Position numbers and translations under genes: made by a program
Shown: piece after piece, positions 36,273-47,439 of the stretch
Numbering within the stretch: the stretch's first letter is position 1
Layout of the letters: each line of letters begins with the position of its first letter
Assembly: GCA_963693315.1 (NCBI GenBank)
Contig: OY856188.1
Span: forward strand, 1,116,001-1,180,000
DNA from: Diogma glabrata
Taxonomy: Eukaryota > Arthropoda > Insecta > Diptera > Cylindrotomidae
Direction of reading: 5' to 3'
DNA length: 64,000 nucleotides
The notes under the pieces: generated by a model
Told to the model about the DNA's origin: nothing
Databases searched by the model: none
Seen by the model: the letters and a program-made list of their open reading frames with translations, nothing else

Positions 36273-37885
36273 ACTATAAAAGCTGGACTAAGTATTTGTT
36301 AACTTAATATTATTTAACAATACAATTTTGATTTTTCCGCTAATTATTTTATGGAACCACACATTGATTTCATCTGTTACATGAAGTATACTTGCTATAT
36401 GTTGTTGTAGCGACGAACGTTCGCCGAAATTGTTGTGAATTGTGATGGACCTTGGTCGAAACTGGATTCCGAGTGCTTCTGGGACGTAGACCTGTCCATC
36501 TTGAGAAGAATTCTTGCTATATAACCACAAGTGGCTTGAACAGTAATGGTAGAAACGAAACAGTTTTTTACATCTCTTTAAAATTTGATTCAAAAAAGTT
36601 TTATTGAAATTAAATCGATTAGTGTTAGATAGGTGATCAAGAACATAGATTATTTTTCCAATTTTAGAAGAAGTCAAACCCAGGTCCTTCGATTTCAAGA
36701 TCAGGTCTGTAGGTTACAGACCTTGTAGGCTACAATACACAATTAAATTATTTTAGATCGTGTATAATAAGGGCAAATAAATTTGATGTTATTAGATTTT
36801 AAATCACATAAAAACGGAAAACTTTCCAACGTATTGTGTTGTAATCCAGTTACCAATATGTAAACTAACCAGTTCCAATTGAATAACCCTAAATTACTTA
36901 TCAACCCACTTTCATAATATTAATTTTTTTAATTTCTTTATTTTTTGTTCTGTTAATTAAAATAAAAACATCGAAAACACAATAAAGCAGCAACACACAA
37001 CATAAAATAAAACAACACAAAAATTATTGATTTTTCTGAAACAAATATAGAATTCGTATAGGACAATATGATGAGAATGCTCCATGGACGATGAGATAAA
37101 AAGAAAAAAATTCTAGGATAATAAATAAAAAATCCGTTAGGTGTCCAAGAATTTACTTACCTTGTTTTTATGTAATGATTCTTCTATTATCAGAAATCCC
37201 ATTAGTAAGGTAAATAAGTTTAAATTCACATATAAAATAAATTCACTGAAATCACAAATAATTATAGAACACAAAAATAATTAATTACATTTTTTTAATT
37301 AACGTGAGATTGCTCTTCTTTTTTTTATCTTATTCCTTTTTATATTGAAACTTTTTTTCTATTATTTAAAATAAATTTGAGGCGTGCCAATCCTTTTGAA
37401 TTTATTTAGCACATACAATGATTAATATGAACACATAATTTATATTTTTTTCTTATCGAAATTATTTTTCCTATCGAAAACAATTTCAAGAAAAATCAAA
37501 GAAAAACCATTATTTTATTCACTTACACAATTAATTAAATTTTATTTTCATTTTTTGGATTAAAATCACACAATATTAAAAACAAAAAGAAGCACAACAC
37601 CGACCGAGAAAATTTTTACAGCAAATTGCGCGATTACATTCAAAGAACAAAATATAAGAAAATGTATGTTGAAAAAGAAAATAATATTCTTTCTTCACTT
37701 ATGATAAGGAAAAACTAACAAAACCAAAATCGTTTACTGTAAATTTTCATGCGCGCGGTTCTAAATGCGACTGATTGGAATTGGGAAATGGGAATGTGAA
37801 ATGTTATTTTTTTTAAAATTCCATTTGAGAATAGAGCTTTTAAAAAAGGTCTGTGAATGAAAGAAAAGAATATCTTTGTGGTAAT
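36273..37885. other. intergenic, no gene seen
   Basis: No supported gene. The 136-codon minus frame (36288-36698) overlaps a TGTTGTTGTAGCGACGAAC patch resembling the 3' UTR of the LINE near 33905. It may be more LINE debris but was not assigned. Confidence 0.4.
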
Positions 37886-37990
37886 AGACCTTTTTTCCCG
37901 AAAAAAACTTGACAGTTCTGATCAGCTGATTTTTATTTAAAAAACTTTAAATAATTATTATTTCTTGCAAATCAAGATAGTTTTGTGTTG
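37886..37990 (+). repeat. dispersed repeat, copy 2 of 3
   Basis: AGACCTTTTTTCCCGAAAAA...GATCAGCTGATTTTTAT...TTTCTTGCAAATCAAGATAG, collinear with 31101-31200. An inverted AAAAAAGGTCT lies about 45 bp upstream (37843), which might be the other end of a very small element. Confidence 0.6.
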
Positions 37991-38961
37991 TCTTTAAGTT
38001 GTTTTTACAATAGTAGCATTATTATTATTTTTGCAGTAAATTTTAATACATAATTGCTGATTTCTATTTATCATTGCTGTATGTAATCTAACAAATACAT
38101 ACAGCAATATAAAGATTTGAAGTCAAAAACAATGACCATAGAGAGAATGAGAAAATTAGCTTGTATGAATTGTTGATTTTTCAGTTTATTCAGTTATTCC
38201 AGTCGAATGGAACGCATCTATAATTGCTTAATTTGGATAATTTTATATGACTACAAGGTTAAAAACAATAATTTACATATATTTTGTGTAACATTTACAT
38301 AATTATCATGAAAATGATCGATTAATTTAGCAAGAAAAAAACGGTTATTTTTTTTAATTTTAAGGAAGAACGTACCACAAAAACAGTAGCAGTTTTCCTG
38401 AATTGTCTCTTGTAACCAATGAAAAAAATGGTAAGAAAAGAGCGCTATTATCAGATGATATCCCAAAAGTTATCTCGGTTCAAATATCAGCACCAGAACA
38501 TCTAGAATCAACATCTAGAAAAAAATCAGCATCCACAATCACCTCATCAGGAAGCTTCCTGTAAATCAATCCAATTGTGTCGACTGTCGCCACTTGGCGA
38601 AACATTTTAATATAAATTAAAAACTAATAACACTTGTTTTTATATTTCGCAAATAAATCAGCTTTAATTTCCAAAAAATGGAATTAAATCAGCTTTAATA
38701 TTAAATCAGCTTTAATTTCCAAAAAATGCAGCACGAATGGCAGATGACCGAGATAAACTGTAAGACACATATCCAAGTCAGTTCTTAACAGAGTAACTAC
38801 AACGCAAACAAATTTATGAAAATCTATTTAATAGTTTTCACAAACAAACGAGTTATTTTGTTACCTTTTCGAAATTCCAATAACAAATTTTAGTTTGCCC
38901 CTATTTGCGAAAAATAATCGATTCAATTAACTAATTGGTCTTGACTCACAATCAAAATATT
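37991..38961. other. intergenic, no gene seen
   Basis: No supported gene. A short local duplication of AATCAGCTTTAAT(TTCCAAAAAATG) occurs near 38657-38728. Confidence 0.4.
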
Positions 38962-39330
38962 TTTAATAAAAAGTGTTGTGTTATAGGAATTACAATATGT
39001 GTCACAAAAACACAGACACCTTTTAAGACCTATGCCTCTCAACAATATGCGTTCTGAGGTGTGGATGAACGCATTTTTTAAACTTTTGTAGATTGAACGC
39101 CCCCGAGACTATTAATTCGGGCAGAGAATTCCATTTGTACGATGTACGGATAAAGAAATCTCTCTGCATTCTATCACTATGACAGTGAGTGATCTCAACA
39201 GTTTGACTGTTTGCCCAAACCGATTGAAATGTAAAACGGGTAAAAGAATATGGTCGAGGCATGGTGGATCCGATTTCATCCGAGCACTGCTGGTGACGTT
39301 GCTTTTGCGTCTCTTCCACACTGCTCTTCC
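38962..39330 (-). mobile_element. LINE 3' end fragment
   Basis: The minus strand encodes RPYSFTRFTFQSV and RMQRDFFIRTSYKWNSLPEL, then AFNLQKFKKCVHPHLR, and stops at about 39023. This is the same C-terminal tail as at 36028. The 3' UTR (minus strand) ends near 38962 in an A/T-rich tail. Upstream RT is missing. Two overlapping frames on this strand indicate a frameshift. Confidence 0.7.
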
Positions 39331-39818
39331 ACTTCCTCCATCACCAAGTGGCCCGGAGAAGCTACGCTTCTTTTCCGAAGAGCTGTGACCTTTCATGTTA
39401 CTATTGCAACCGTTATGCTTGATGCAGTGCAGTGTAAGGTAATTTATTCTTTTGTATTTGAATAAACAAAACAATTCGAACAAACAAGTGTAAAACTCGG
39501 ACAACGATAATATCTACTCGCTATAGTTTAAACAGTTAATACTTTATATGACTTCTTGTCAATCTAAATTATATTTTTACGCAGATAGTTTTCGCAATTA
39601 CATTCATATTAAATTTTTTTAAATATCACAAACTTTCACACTATAAACTTTCTTAAATAAAATAATAAAAAGATAATTCAAGTTGACCTAATAAATATAT
39701 AAACAGGCAAATGTTAAAAAAAAATATATATGCCTTGAATTCCATTATTAGAAATTTCAATACAAAAAGTAAAGAAGACGGTTGTCAAATGTTTAAAACA
39801 TTGAAAACATATTCAGGT
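39331..39818. other. intergenic downstream of the first caspase gene
   Basis: Contains the upstream part of a 130-codon minus frame of unknown origin adjoining the LINE tail, then AT-rich sequence. No independent gene is supported. Confidence 0.35.
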
Positions 39819-41726
39819 TTAACTTTGTTCTTTTAAAAAAAATCGCTTGGTTAATGAAGATATATACTCTGGCACCATCTTTTCGCCGCCTGGTCCAATT
39901 TTATCAATAAATTCACTATTTAATAAAGTAAATATTTCGGTTATTTCATGATTATCGCCGTATTCTTCAATCATATCACATAATGTTTGAATATACCATG
40001 AGCCGTCAATGGTATGACGATATGACAGAGTTCCTGGAATAGTTGAATGTCCAGTCACCATATCAAAAAATTGGTCATTGACTTTGTTTTTTGAGTAATT
40101 CATTTTTATTATCTGTAACAAACAAAATAGATTATACTTAAATGGAGAATTAAGTTTGCTATCAACCGTAAGTACCTCTTGTTCTTGTGTTTGTGGTTGT
40201 TGACAAGCTTGAATTATTAACATTTTTGGTTTTCGTGTTAGTTCATCCGAAACCATTAAATGTTTGATATAATTAATTTCAATTTGTATATTATCACTAG
40301 AATAGATTGTGCCTGGAAATAGAAATAAAGTTCTGATGATTTATGGGATGCCTTTACTTATATATTGTACCATTTTTAAAAATGAAACGTATTGATTTCG
40401 TTGTCTTTACTAGCTTTATCCATAGAGTAACTCAATAAACGCAAATTACAGATACAGGACAAAAGAGAGAAGACTATATGTATTTCCCAATAATATATTA
40501 TAACAAACGAAAACATTTATAAAAAATAATTATAACCTACCCAACAATCCATGGGATAAAATACAAACAATCAAAGAGTCCTTATCTTTACTGTTTGTCA
40601 CAGCATTTGTAATACAATTAATAATTTCATTCCGTTTAAGATTATTTTTAATAATCGGGATATAACCATATTTCGAAAAGGTCGACTTAATCCTTTTCAT
40701 ATCGTTATCGGTTCCAATTCTGTCCCCCAGTAAATTATTTGTTGATTTTTCAAATTTCTTTTGATTAATAATCAAAACATATCCTATTGATTTTTTTGAT
40801 ATTTTATAACAATTTCGTGTTTTTTGTATGGCTATCTTCTCCATTCGTAGTTTATTTTCATGATTACAAAGCGAAGATTCTTCCATTGCGTCTGGTTTTA
40901 ATTTCTGATTCTTGTTATTATCATATACAACAACATTATTTTTTGTAAAATTTAATCGTATAGAGATATTTGTTAAACTTTTACAGAAGTCGTTTGATAT
41001 ATTATTTTGACTGAGGAAAAAATTTATGGCAGTTATATCACACGAGTTTTTAATATTTACATTTGGTTTTCTGAAATTCCAATCACCAATCACTATAACT
41101 GATTTGTCTATCCAATCTAAAATATGTATCTCAATGAAATCTGATTCTAAAAACTCTTTAATACCATCTTGCAAATAATTGTCATTAATAAAATTTATTA
41201 GCTTCACGCTATCAATATCAGTTAATATTTCTGATAACATGTATAAACATTTTAATATTGGATGTATAAATAAATTTGTTTCAGGATTACTAGGAAAAAA
41301 TCGCTCTCGTAAATCTTCTAAATTTAAGCCGAGTTTCAAAATAACATGATTTATATTTGCTATACAAAGTGCTTCTAAAAAAACTTGTTGCCATTCCAGC
41401 TTTATACTTTCCATGTATCTAGCCCAATCCCACAGTAAATTCGTATCACTAATTTTGTTTGTTATTCTCAATAAGATACGCAGCTTTTGTAATCCAACCA
41501 TTGGCAATTCATGGCCATACAATAAAAATACCAATGATACTTTTTCATAAAATACCAAATCTTGTTCGACATAATTCAAATCTTCAATACAAATATTTCC
41601 AATAATTTCATTATTTTTTTGGATAATTGAAACTGATTCTCTTTGAGTCGAAGAACTAGATGGCTGTTCTTTTGTTAAAAATGAACTAAGCTTATTTCGT
41701 AACATATTCATTTTATATTTACACAA
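39819..41726 (-). CDS. Dredd: Dredd-like initiator caspase, copy A (three exons, 538 aa)
   Basis: Model: exons 41726-40541, 40312-40176 and 40112-39819, all with GT-AG introns and matching phases. The N-terminus (residues 60-110; VEQDLVFYEKVSLVFLLYGH) matches the Dredd prodomain, which is death-effector-like. The caspase core begins near 310 (GYVLIINQKKF). It has RIGTDND, the catalytic His in SHG (H392) and the catalytic Cys in IIQACQQ (C432). The small subunit holds SYRHT...GSWYIQTLCD, with the substrate-pocket Arg. QACQ instead of QACRG is characteristic of fly Dredd. Dredd is the FADD-recruited caspase of the IMD pathway that cleaves Imd and Relish in the cytoplasm; that function is inferred by homology. 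Length is near the family norm (about 500 aa). Met 41708 (MNMLRN) is an alternative start. Its paralogue lies at 43439-45135, and it is divergent to the gene starting at 42139. Confidence 0.9.
40113..40175 (-). other. 63-nt intron without an in-frame stop
   Basis: The intron runs GTACTTACGG...TTTGTTACAG. Its length is a multiple of three and the frame stays open through it (VLTVDSKLNS...FCLLQ). Retention would therefore insert 21 residues nine residues after the catalytic Cys. The same position in copy B is an intron with a stop codon (43748-43805), supporting splicing here. Confidence 0.65.
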
Positions 41727-42138
41727 GTATTTTATTTATTAAATTTAAAATTTTGATTTGGTTTGGACAATTTAACAGTCCACATCCCCTACACAAATAT
41801 TTTAGAAAAACTCAACGTTACAAATTCAATAAGTTAATTTTGATTGACAGATGTCAAAATAATCATAGTTGTGGTTGGTTGGTAGTTCTGTCATTTAGTT
41901 TACACCGTTATATTTGCTGATTTTAAAAATCTCTGTAAGTCTTTTGTAATGAAGAAAGTTTTAAAACAGCAGAATATATTTCACACGTTTGATAATTATT
42001 TTCGTTAAGTTTGTTTTCATGCGTTTTGAAATGTCATAAATTATTTACAATAGAATTATCAAATCTGTATCGTTTGTGTTCCATAAAACTATATATAAAT
42101 ATTTTAATTAAATCAATCCTGTTATATTGTCCTATATA
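41727..42138. promoter_or_regulatory. shared divergent promoter region
   Basis: 412 bp separate the start codons of the copy A caspase (minus) and the plus-strand gene at 42139. Any core promoters for both must lie here or be shared. It is AT-rich, and no TATA box or kappaB-like site could be assigned with confidence. Confidence 0.45.
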
Positions 42139-43336
42139 ATGTCAAACAGTAGTTATTCCACAAAAAAGAGAAATCAACAAATGGAAATTATATCTGAAGC
42201 AAATAAATTAATTGATTGGGCGATCGAAAGCTATTCAGATAATTTTGATGAAACAGCTAAATCGAATGATTTGAAAACACCATCAAAGGAAATGAAATCC
42301 AAAGCTCAACTTGCATATGAGAAATTCATAGAAAAATCTAACTCTGATGAATTAAACAGTGGCGATATATCTGGTAGTAAATATATTTTCGTTTAATTTA
42401 TAATTATTATTTTAATTCAAATTTCAATTCTTAGGAATATCTGAGAACAAGTTTTCTAGTAATGATGACTACAGAAAACTGTTAAAATATAACGATATAT
42501 TGAATAAATTAAATAAGCTAGAAATGAAATTAAGTGTCACCGAAGCTATATGGCAAAATACAGTAAAACAAGTAGATAGTTTGTTGATTGCGTTGAAAGA
42601 AAGTAAATCCAGGGAAGAGTCTGAAAAAGTTGTAGTTTTAACAATTCCAGTTACTACGATTGTGGAATTTCAACAAATTGAAAAAGCATGTAACGAATGT
42701 CCAGAGCTGTTAAAAGAAATTGTAAGTAAATTGATTGAGTTTAAAAAATATACAACAGTTTTACTTCTTATTTTAGGAATGTGCTATAGATAGTGATGAA
42801 CATCGGAATGACATGAATAAATTTATAAGACATAATTTCACAAAATTAATATCTGAAGATTGCGCAAAACAATGTTCATGGTCTGGCTTTCGAGGATATG
42901 AACTAAGATGTACAACATTAATAAAAGTTTTACTAAGTACAACCACATAATTAACTTTAGTTAATATATATATAATTTTGGTTTCTTTTTAGAAAAAGTT
43001 CATCATCATTTTCCATCAATACATAATACATATGTTGTTCAAAGTATATTAGAATTTTTATCATCTCTGGTATCACAAAGAAAAATCAAATCTGAAAAAA
43101 CGAGTTCCGTTTTGTCAAATGATAAATTTGTAACACTAAATGTGAAAAAAGAAAATGAAATCCAATCTACAAAACCAATTCAAAATAATTCCTCACAAAG
43201 TGTGACAAGAAAAATAATGCCTAAAATTGAGGCTGTGGATGTTGCAGCTTTTGATTTTGACGACAGTGAGAATGATAATTTTGTTGAGAGTTATGTTGAA
43301 GAAGAATGTGAAGAAATAGAGTGGCTCGTTGAATAA
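42139..43336 (+). CDS. unknown four-exon gene between the caspases, possible DUF4806-like C-terminal half (341 aa)
   Basis: Model: exons 42139-42373, 42435-42721, 42777-42936 and 42993-43336. Introns are 55-61 nt, all GT-AG, with phases 1, 0 and 1 that join without a stop. The start is ATG 42139 (MSNSSYSTKKR). An N-terminal helical region (MEIISEANKLIDWAIESY) is followed by a coiled-coil-like exon 2 (LNKLEMKLSVTEAIWQ). Exon 3/4 reads NKFIRHNFTKLIS, CSWSGFRGYELR and KKVHHHFP. This loosely resembles the DUF4806 pattern (helix, W-x-G-x-x-G, then hydrophobic helix), a domain seen in insect MADF/THAP-like proteins. The C-terminus is acidic (DFDDSEND, EEECEEIEWLVE). AATAAA overlaps the stop codon (43332-43337). 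Function is unknown; the exon model is stronger than the domain suggestion. Confidence 0.75.
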
Positions 43337-43438
43337 AATTTAATATATTTCTTATACTGTTTAAGGTTTTTACAAACTTCAGATGTGTTCAATATGAAAT
43401 GAAGAATAACGGACAAATTTAAGGTCAGCGACGTTTTT

Positions 43439-45135
43439 TTATTCTTTGTTTTTTATTTTGTCTTTCAAGTAAAACCGTTTGGTTAAAGTTGAATCAAAAT
43501 GAGGTACCATTTTTTCTCCAGTTGGTCCGATTTTTTGAATAAATTCGTTGTTTACATACGTAAAGATCTCCGTTACATCCATTTCATTACCATACTGTTC
43601 TATAATGTCACAAAGTGTTTGTATATACCATGATCCGTGAATAGTATGCCGATAAGATTTATTTCCTGGTATAGTAGAACTTGCTACAATCATATCAAAA
43701 TATAAATCTAAAGATTCATAAAGACAGTCACGTTCAGGGGTAATATTCTGTAAAAACATAGAACTACAGTTTTTTTTTCTTTTTAAAAAAATGATAATTT
43801 CAAACCCTATCTGTGGTTGATTGTATTTGACATGCTTGAATTATTAGCATTTTGGGTTTATATTTTAATTCTCGGGACGCCATCATATTCTTAATCTTCG
43901 ATATACTAACCTCCTTACCATCAGTTGATAAAACTGTTCCTAAAATAGAACAAAACTTAATTTTTGGTACTACCAGAAAAATATTTTATATGAAAGACGA
44001 ATATCAAGTTTATATTTAATTTAACTCCAATTTTCTTACCTAGTACCCCGTGTGATAATATAGCGATAATTAACGAATCTTTTGCTCTACTATTTTTCAC
44101 AACCTCTTCTACACAATATTCCATTTCTTCTTCAATAAGATTATTCTTAATTATTGGTGTATATCCAAATGTTATAAATGTCTCTCGCAATCTATCTCTA
44201 TCATAATCCGTTCCACATCTAACATCGAATTCGGTGGAACAAGAATTTAAAAATTCTTTTTGATTTATTATTAAAATATATCCTATAGTTGGCCTTCTAA
44301 TTTTGTAAATTTTAAACTCTTTATTTTGAATATCAGCGCCTTCATCTTGTTTACATTTACAAGAAGTTTCTGAAATATTAACAGAATTTAAGCAGTTCAC
44401 TATGTTTTTTAAATTATTGTTTAGATCACATAGAATGTTATTTTTGGTTAGAAATTCTATAATTGATGTTACATCTGCAAAACAGTTGTTGTTTGTATTC
44501 CAATCTCCTGTTACAATTATGGACCGATTTATCCAACATAAAAAATGAATTAAAATCAAGTTTGGAAGAAAAAACTCATCCTCAGATGTTTGTAAATATT
44601 TCTTGTTTATAAAATTAATTAACGTTTTATTATGCTCTCCCGTTGCTAATTTTTCAGATAGAATATACAAACATTTTATTATTGGATGAATAAAAAGATT
44701 TGTTTCTGGATTTGAAGGAGAATATCTTTCTGTTAAATCAACGAAGTTTAACTGTAATTTTTTAACTGCATTTTCTATTTTTGCAATACATAATGCTTCT
44801 AAAAGTTGTTCCTTCCAATTGTAACTGTTTTTGTTAATATGGTTTGCCCATTCGAAAAGAAGTCTTGATTTAATGTCAGTCTTTAGTTGCGATAATATAA
44901 GTAATTTATGCAGTCCAATTTTACTATGTTGATGACCATATAATAAAAACACTAACGCAACCTTATCAAGAAAACTTAAATCCTTTTCAATATCATTCAA
45001 ATCATTAATAGAAATACTATTTATTGAATAATTTTCTTCTACATAATGAGAAAATACTGCATTACTTTCTTCGGAATTACAGTTAAGTTCACTTCTGGTT
45101 TCATCTGTTTTTACTGATAACTGATAGGAGTTCAT
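43439..45135 (-). CDS. Dredd: Dredd-like initiator caspase, copy B (three exons, 512 aa)
   Basis: Model: exons 45135-44040, 43939-43806 and 43747-43439. GT-AG introns sit at the same positions and phases as in copy A. The prodomain has DIEKDLSFLDKVALVFLLYGH (from about residue 48). The core has GYILIINQKEF, RCGTDYD, the catalytic His in SHG (H362), the catalytic Cys in IIQACQI (C402), and SYRHT...GSWYIQTLCD in the small subunit. All catalytic and pocket residues seen in copy A are kept, so it is probably active. The two proteins are clearly diverged along their length, so the duplication is not recent. AATAAA overlaps the stop, and the stop is 102 bp from the stop of the convergent plus-strand gene. 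By homology it acts in IMD-pathway signalling; whether the copies differ in substrate is unknown. Confidence 0.9.
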
Positions 45136-46116
45136 ATTTTCGTTTTTAATACATGAATTGAATGCAAATTATTGATTTATGTTTCCATATTATTTTATAA
45201 AAATAGAATATTGATTATATAAAATAATTATACAAAAACATTATAGTTCAAGAGTAAAATCAATAGAGCTTTTATACTCAAACTTCAAATCGTTATAAAG
45301 CTGTATGTACATGACACATTACATATAGCAATAAAAATTACAAATCAATTATGTATTAAAATTCATTGTAAAATCAATAATAATTACTATAGTAAAACCA
45401 ATTTAAACACAAAACTATATCTTAACTTTCAAGATATAACAATTATTTTGAGTTTTCGAAATACAAATGAGCTGATTTGAGCTGTTAAAATATGTTCGGA
45501 AAAAAGGTCTGTAGTATTCTAATGACAACAAACGAATAAACGACAGAGCAAGTGCCAAGTAATGTCGCTACAAAAGCGCTTTCGCCTTTCTCATTTTATT
45601 GCAATTAAACGGTTGGTTTGAATATGAAGTATTGCTTAAGTATAATGTCGAATTCTTTTCACCCAAATCCATCAAAAAAAATTGATGTAAATCAAAAATT
45701 TTGTTCTTTTCACCCAAAAACATCAATTTTTTTTCCGATTTACATCAAAAAAAAAAATGTGCATTTTTTCGTAAATTTTTTTGACATTACTAATATCAAC
45801 AAAGAAAATTTAAAAAATAAACGTTTTGTTAACGACAATTTTTATATAACTATGAATTGTTTAATTTTGAAGAATTAATTATTGTGTTTTGTATTATATA
45901 TATACAATATAATGTAACTAACATTTAATAAAATAACTCCTAATAAATAAAAAACTATAAAATGGATTTATTAGAATTAAAATATTATATTTCACAAAAA
46001 AGATATATCATAGAAAAAAACGAAGACGCTTTTCTCTAAAATGAAGTAATTTAAATTGAAAACAAATATGAATAAATAAAACAAAATTATTTTATTTACA
46101 AATTAATTGAAACTAA
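45136..46116. other. upstream region of caspase copy B; contains dispersed repeat
   Basis: No gene supported. The 86-codon frame at 45618-45878 is low-complexity. A copy of the dispersed repeat lies at 45430-45514 about 300 bp upstream of the copy B start codon. Confidence 0.5.
45430..45514 (-). repeat. dispersed repeat, copy 3 of 3
   Basis: The minus strand reads AGACCTTTTTTCCGAACATA...CAGCTCATTTGTAT...AATAATTGTTATATCTTG, collinear with 31101-31200 and 37886-37990. Confidence 0.6.
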
Positions 46117-46615
46117 TGTCGTGTTCTTTGGCTTGATCGAAAAAAGATTGATTTATTTGCTTGCCAACGAACAGCTTAAAATAAATCAATCTACTTTTGT
46201 AAATGTAGTAGTAAATTGTTTTGACTTTTTGTTCTATCAGTTGATATGTTTGGTTATGTTTACATTTGAAAATGATAGATTGTACGTTTTATCATTTTAT
46301 TTGTAATAACTTTATTATTAATTAGTAATTTAAATAATAATAAATTATTTTTAAACAAAATAATAATAATAGTTAAATTGGCGGGTTTTTTTGTTTACAT
46401 AAATTTGACAATTAAAAATTATATATCAATGTATTTGTAAAATCTACCAAAAAATCTAGATTTTTAAAACTTGATCTAGATCAGAAAATAAATCAATCTT
46501 TTTTTGCCAAAGAACACAAACTGACAGCTAATTTGATCTGACAGCTAATTTTTTTGATCTCAGATCAAGTTTTTTTGATCTCAGATCAATTTTTTTTTTG
46601 CCAAAGAACACGACA
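46117..46615. mobile_element. 499-bp MITE with TAA target duplication (PIF/Harbinger-like)
   Basis: Perfect 16-bp terminal inverted repeats TGTCGTGTTCTTTGGC and GCCAAAGAACACGACA, flanked by TAA on both sides (46114-46116, 46616-46618). PIF/Harbinger elements typically duplicate a TWA trinucleotide, so that class is the best guess. The interior right side has repeated TTGATCTCAGATCAA motifs. The 61-codon frame inside (46121-46306) is not supported as a gene. Confidence 0.7.
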
Positions 46616-46717
46616 TAATATAAATATTTCAATACGCAATTGCAGAATATGCTATTATACGAAATTAAGACTTATTATACTAAATTAAAAAGTAGACAAC
46701 CGCCATTTAAATATCAC

Positions 46718-46903
46718 TAATACAAACATATTTCACATCAACTTGTGTTTTTTGTTCTTTTCAGACCCGAATTTATAAATTGATTTAGAAAAGTCAAAAG
46801 AAAACCACATAATACAAACATATTTCACATCAACTTTTGTTTTTTGTTCTTTTCAGACCCGAATTTATAAATTGATTTAGAAAAGTCAAAAGAAAACCAC
46901 ATA
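46718..46903 (+). repeat. 92-bp tandem duplication
   Basis: The unit TAATACAAACATATTTCACA...AAGAAAACCACA occurs twice head to tail with a 92-bp period and only about one mismatch (ACTTGTG versus ACTTTTG). Noncoding. Confidence 0.85.
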
Positions 46904-47439
46904 AGGTATATATCAAGCATAAAATACTATTCTTATGTAGGTCACGGCAGCAAAACAAAAATTGTCGAAAATGTCTGTACAATATATTCAATATCAATTT
47001 CGGAGTGACGTGAGTGATACATTATTAATTAATGAAATTATATTTGATAAATATAAAAACTTACTTACTTAAACTTACTTAAATATAAAAACTTGCATTA
47101 CAAATTCATTAAAAATAAACAACTGCTACTAACATGTATTGAGCCCAAATTGCCAAGGAGTAGAATCTTTATTAACGAGTACTTAACAAAACCTGTAAGT
47201 GCTATTCTCATGGAAGCTAGGAAACTAGTGAAATCGAGTTTCGGCCGGATGACCTTAATAGGGAATTTGTTATATTACCAGCGAGTTTGAGTAATGTGCA
47301 ACAACCATAGCATTAATAGCTATAATATTGAAATTATATTTGAGAAAAAACACACTAATTTTTTATGTCTATATAATATTTTTATTTTTATTTCCAATCG
47401 ATTTCGAAAGCTAAGCTTTCATTGTCAAGGCCTGTTCTT
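46904..47439. other. intergenic, no gene seen
   Basis: No supported gene. The 65-codon frame at 47093-47290 may belong to the upstream, unrecognised part of the adjoining LINE. Confidence 0.35.

Noticed and set aside
36288..36698. 136-codon minus-strand ORF as a gene
   Set aside because: It overlaps a patch resembling LINE 3' UTR and shows no domain; not enough evidence for a gene.
40113..40256. Reading caspase A's second and third exons as one continuous exon
   Set aside because: The frame is open, but the paralogue has a stop-containing intron at the same place and both splice sites here are good; the spliced form is preferred.
45618..45878. 86-codon ORF upstream of caspase B
   Set aside because: Composed of Lys/Asn/Phe runs from AT-rich sequence with a small internal mirror repeat; not supported.
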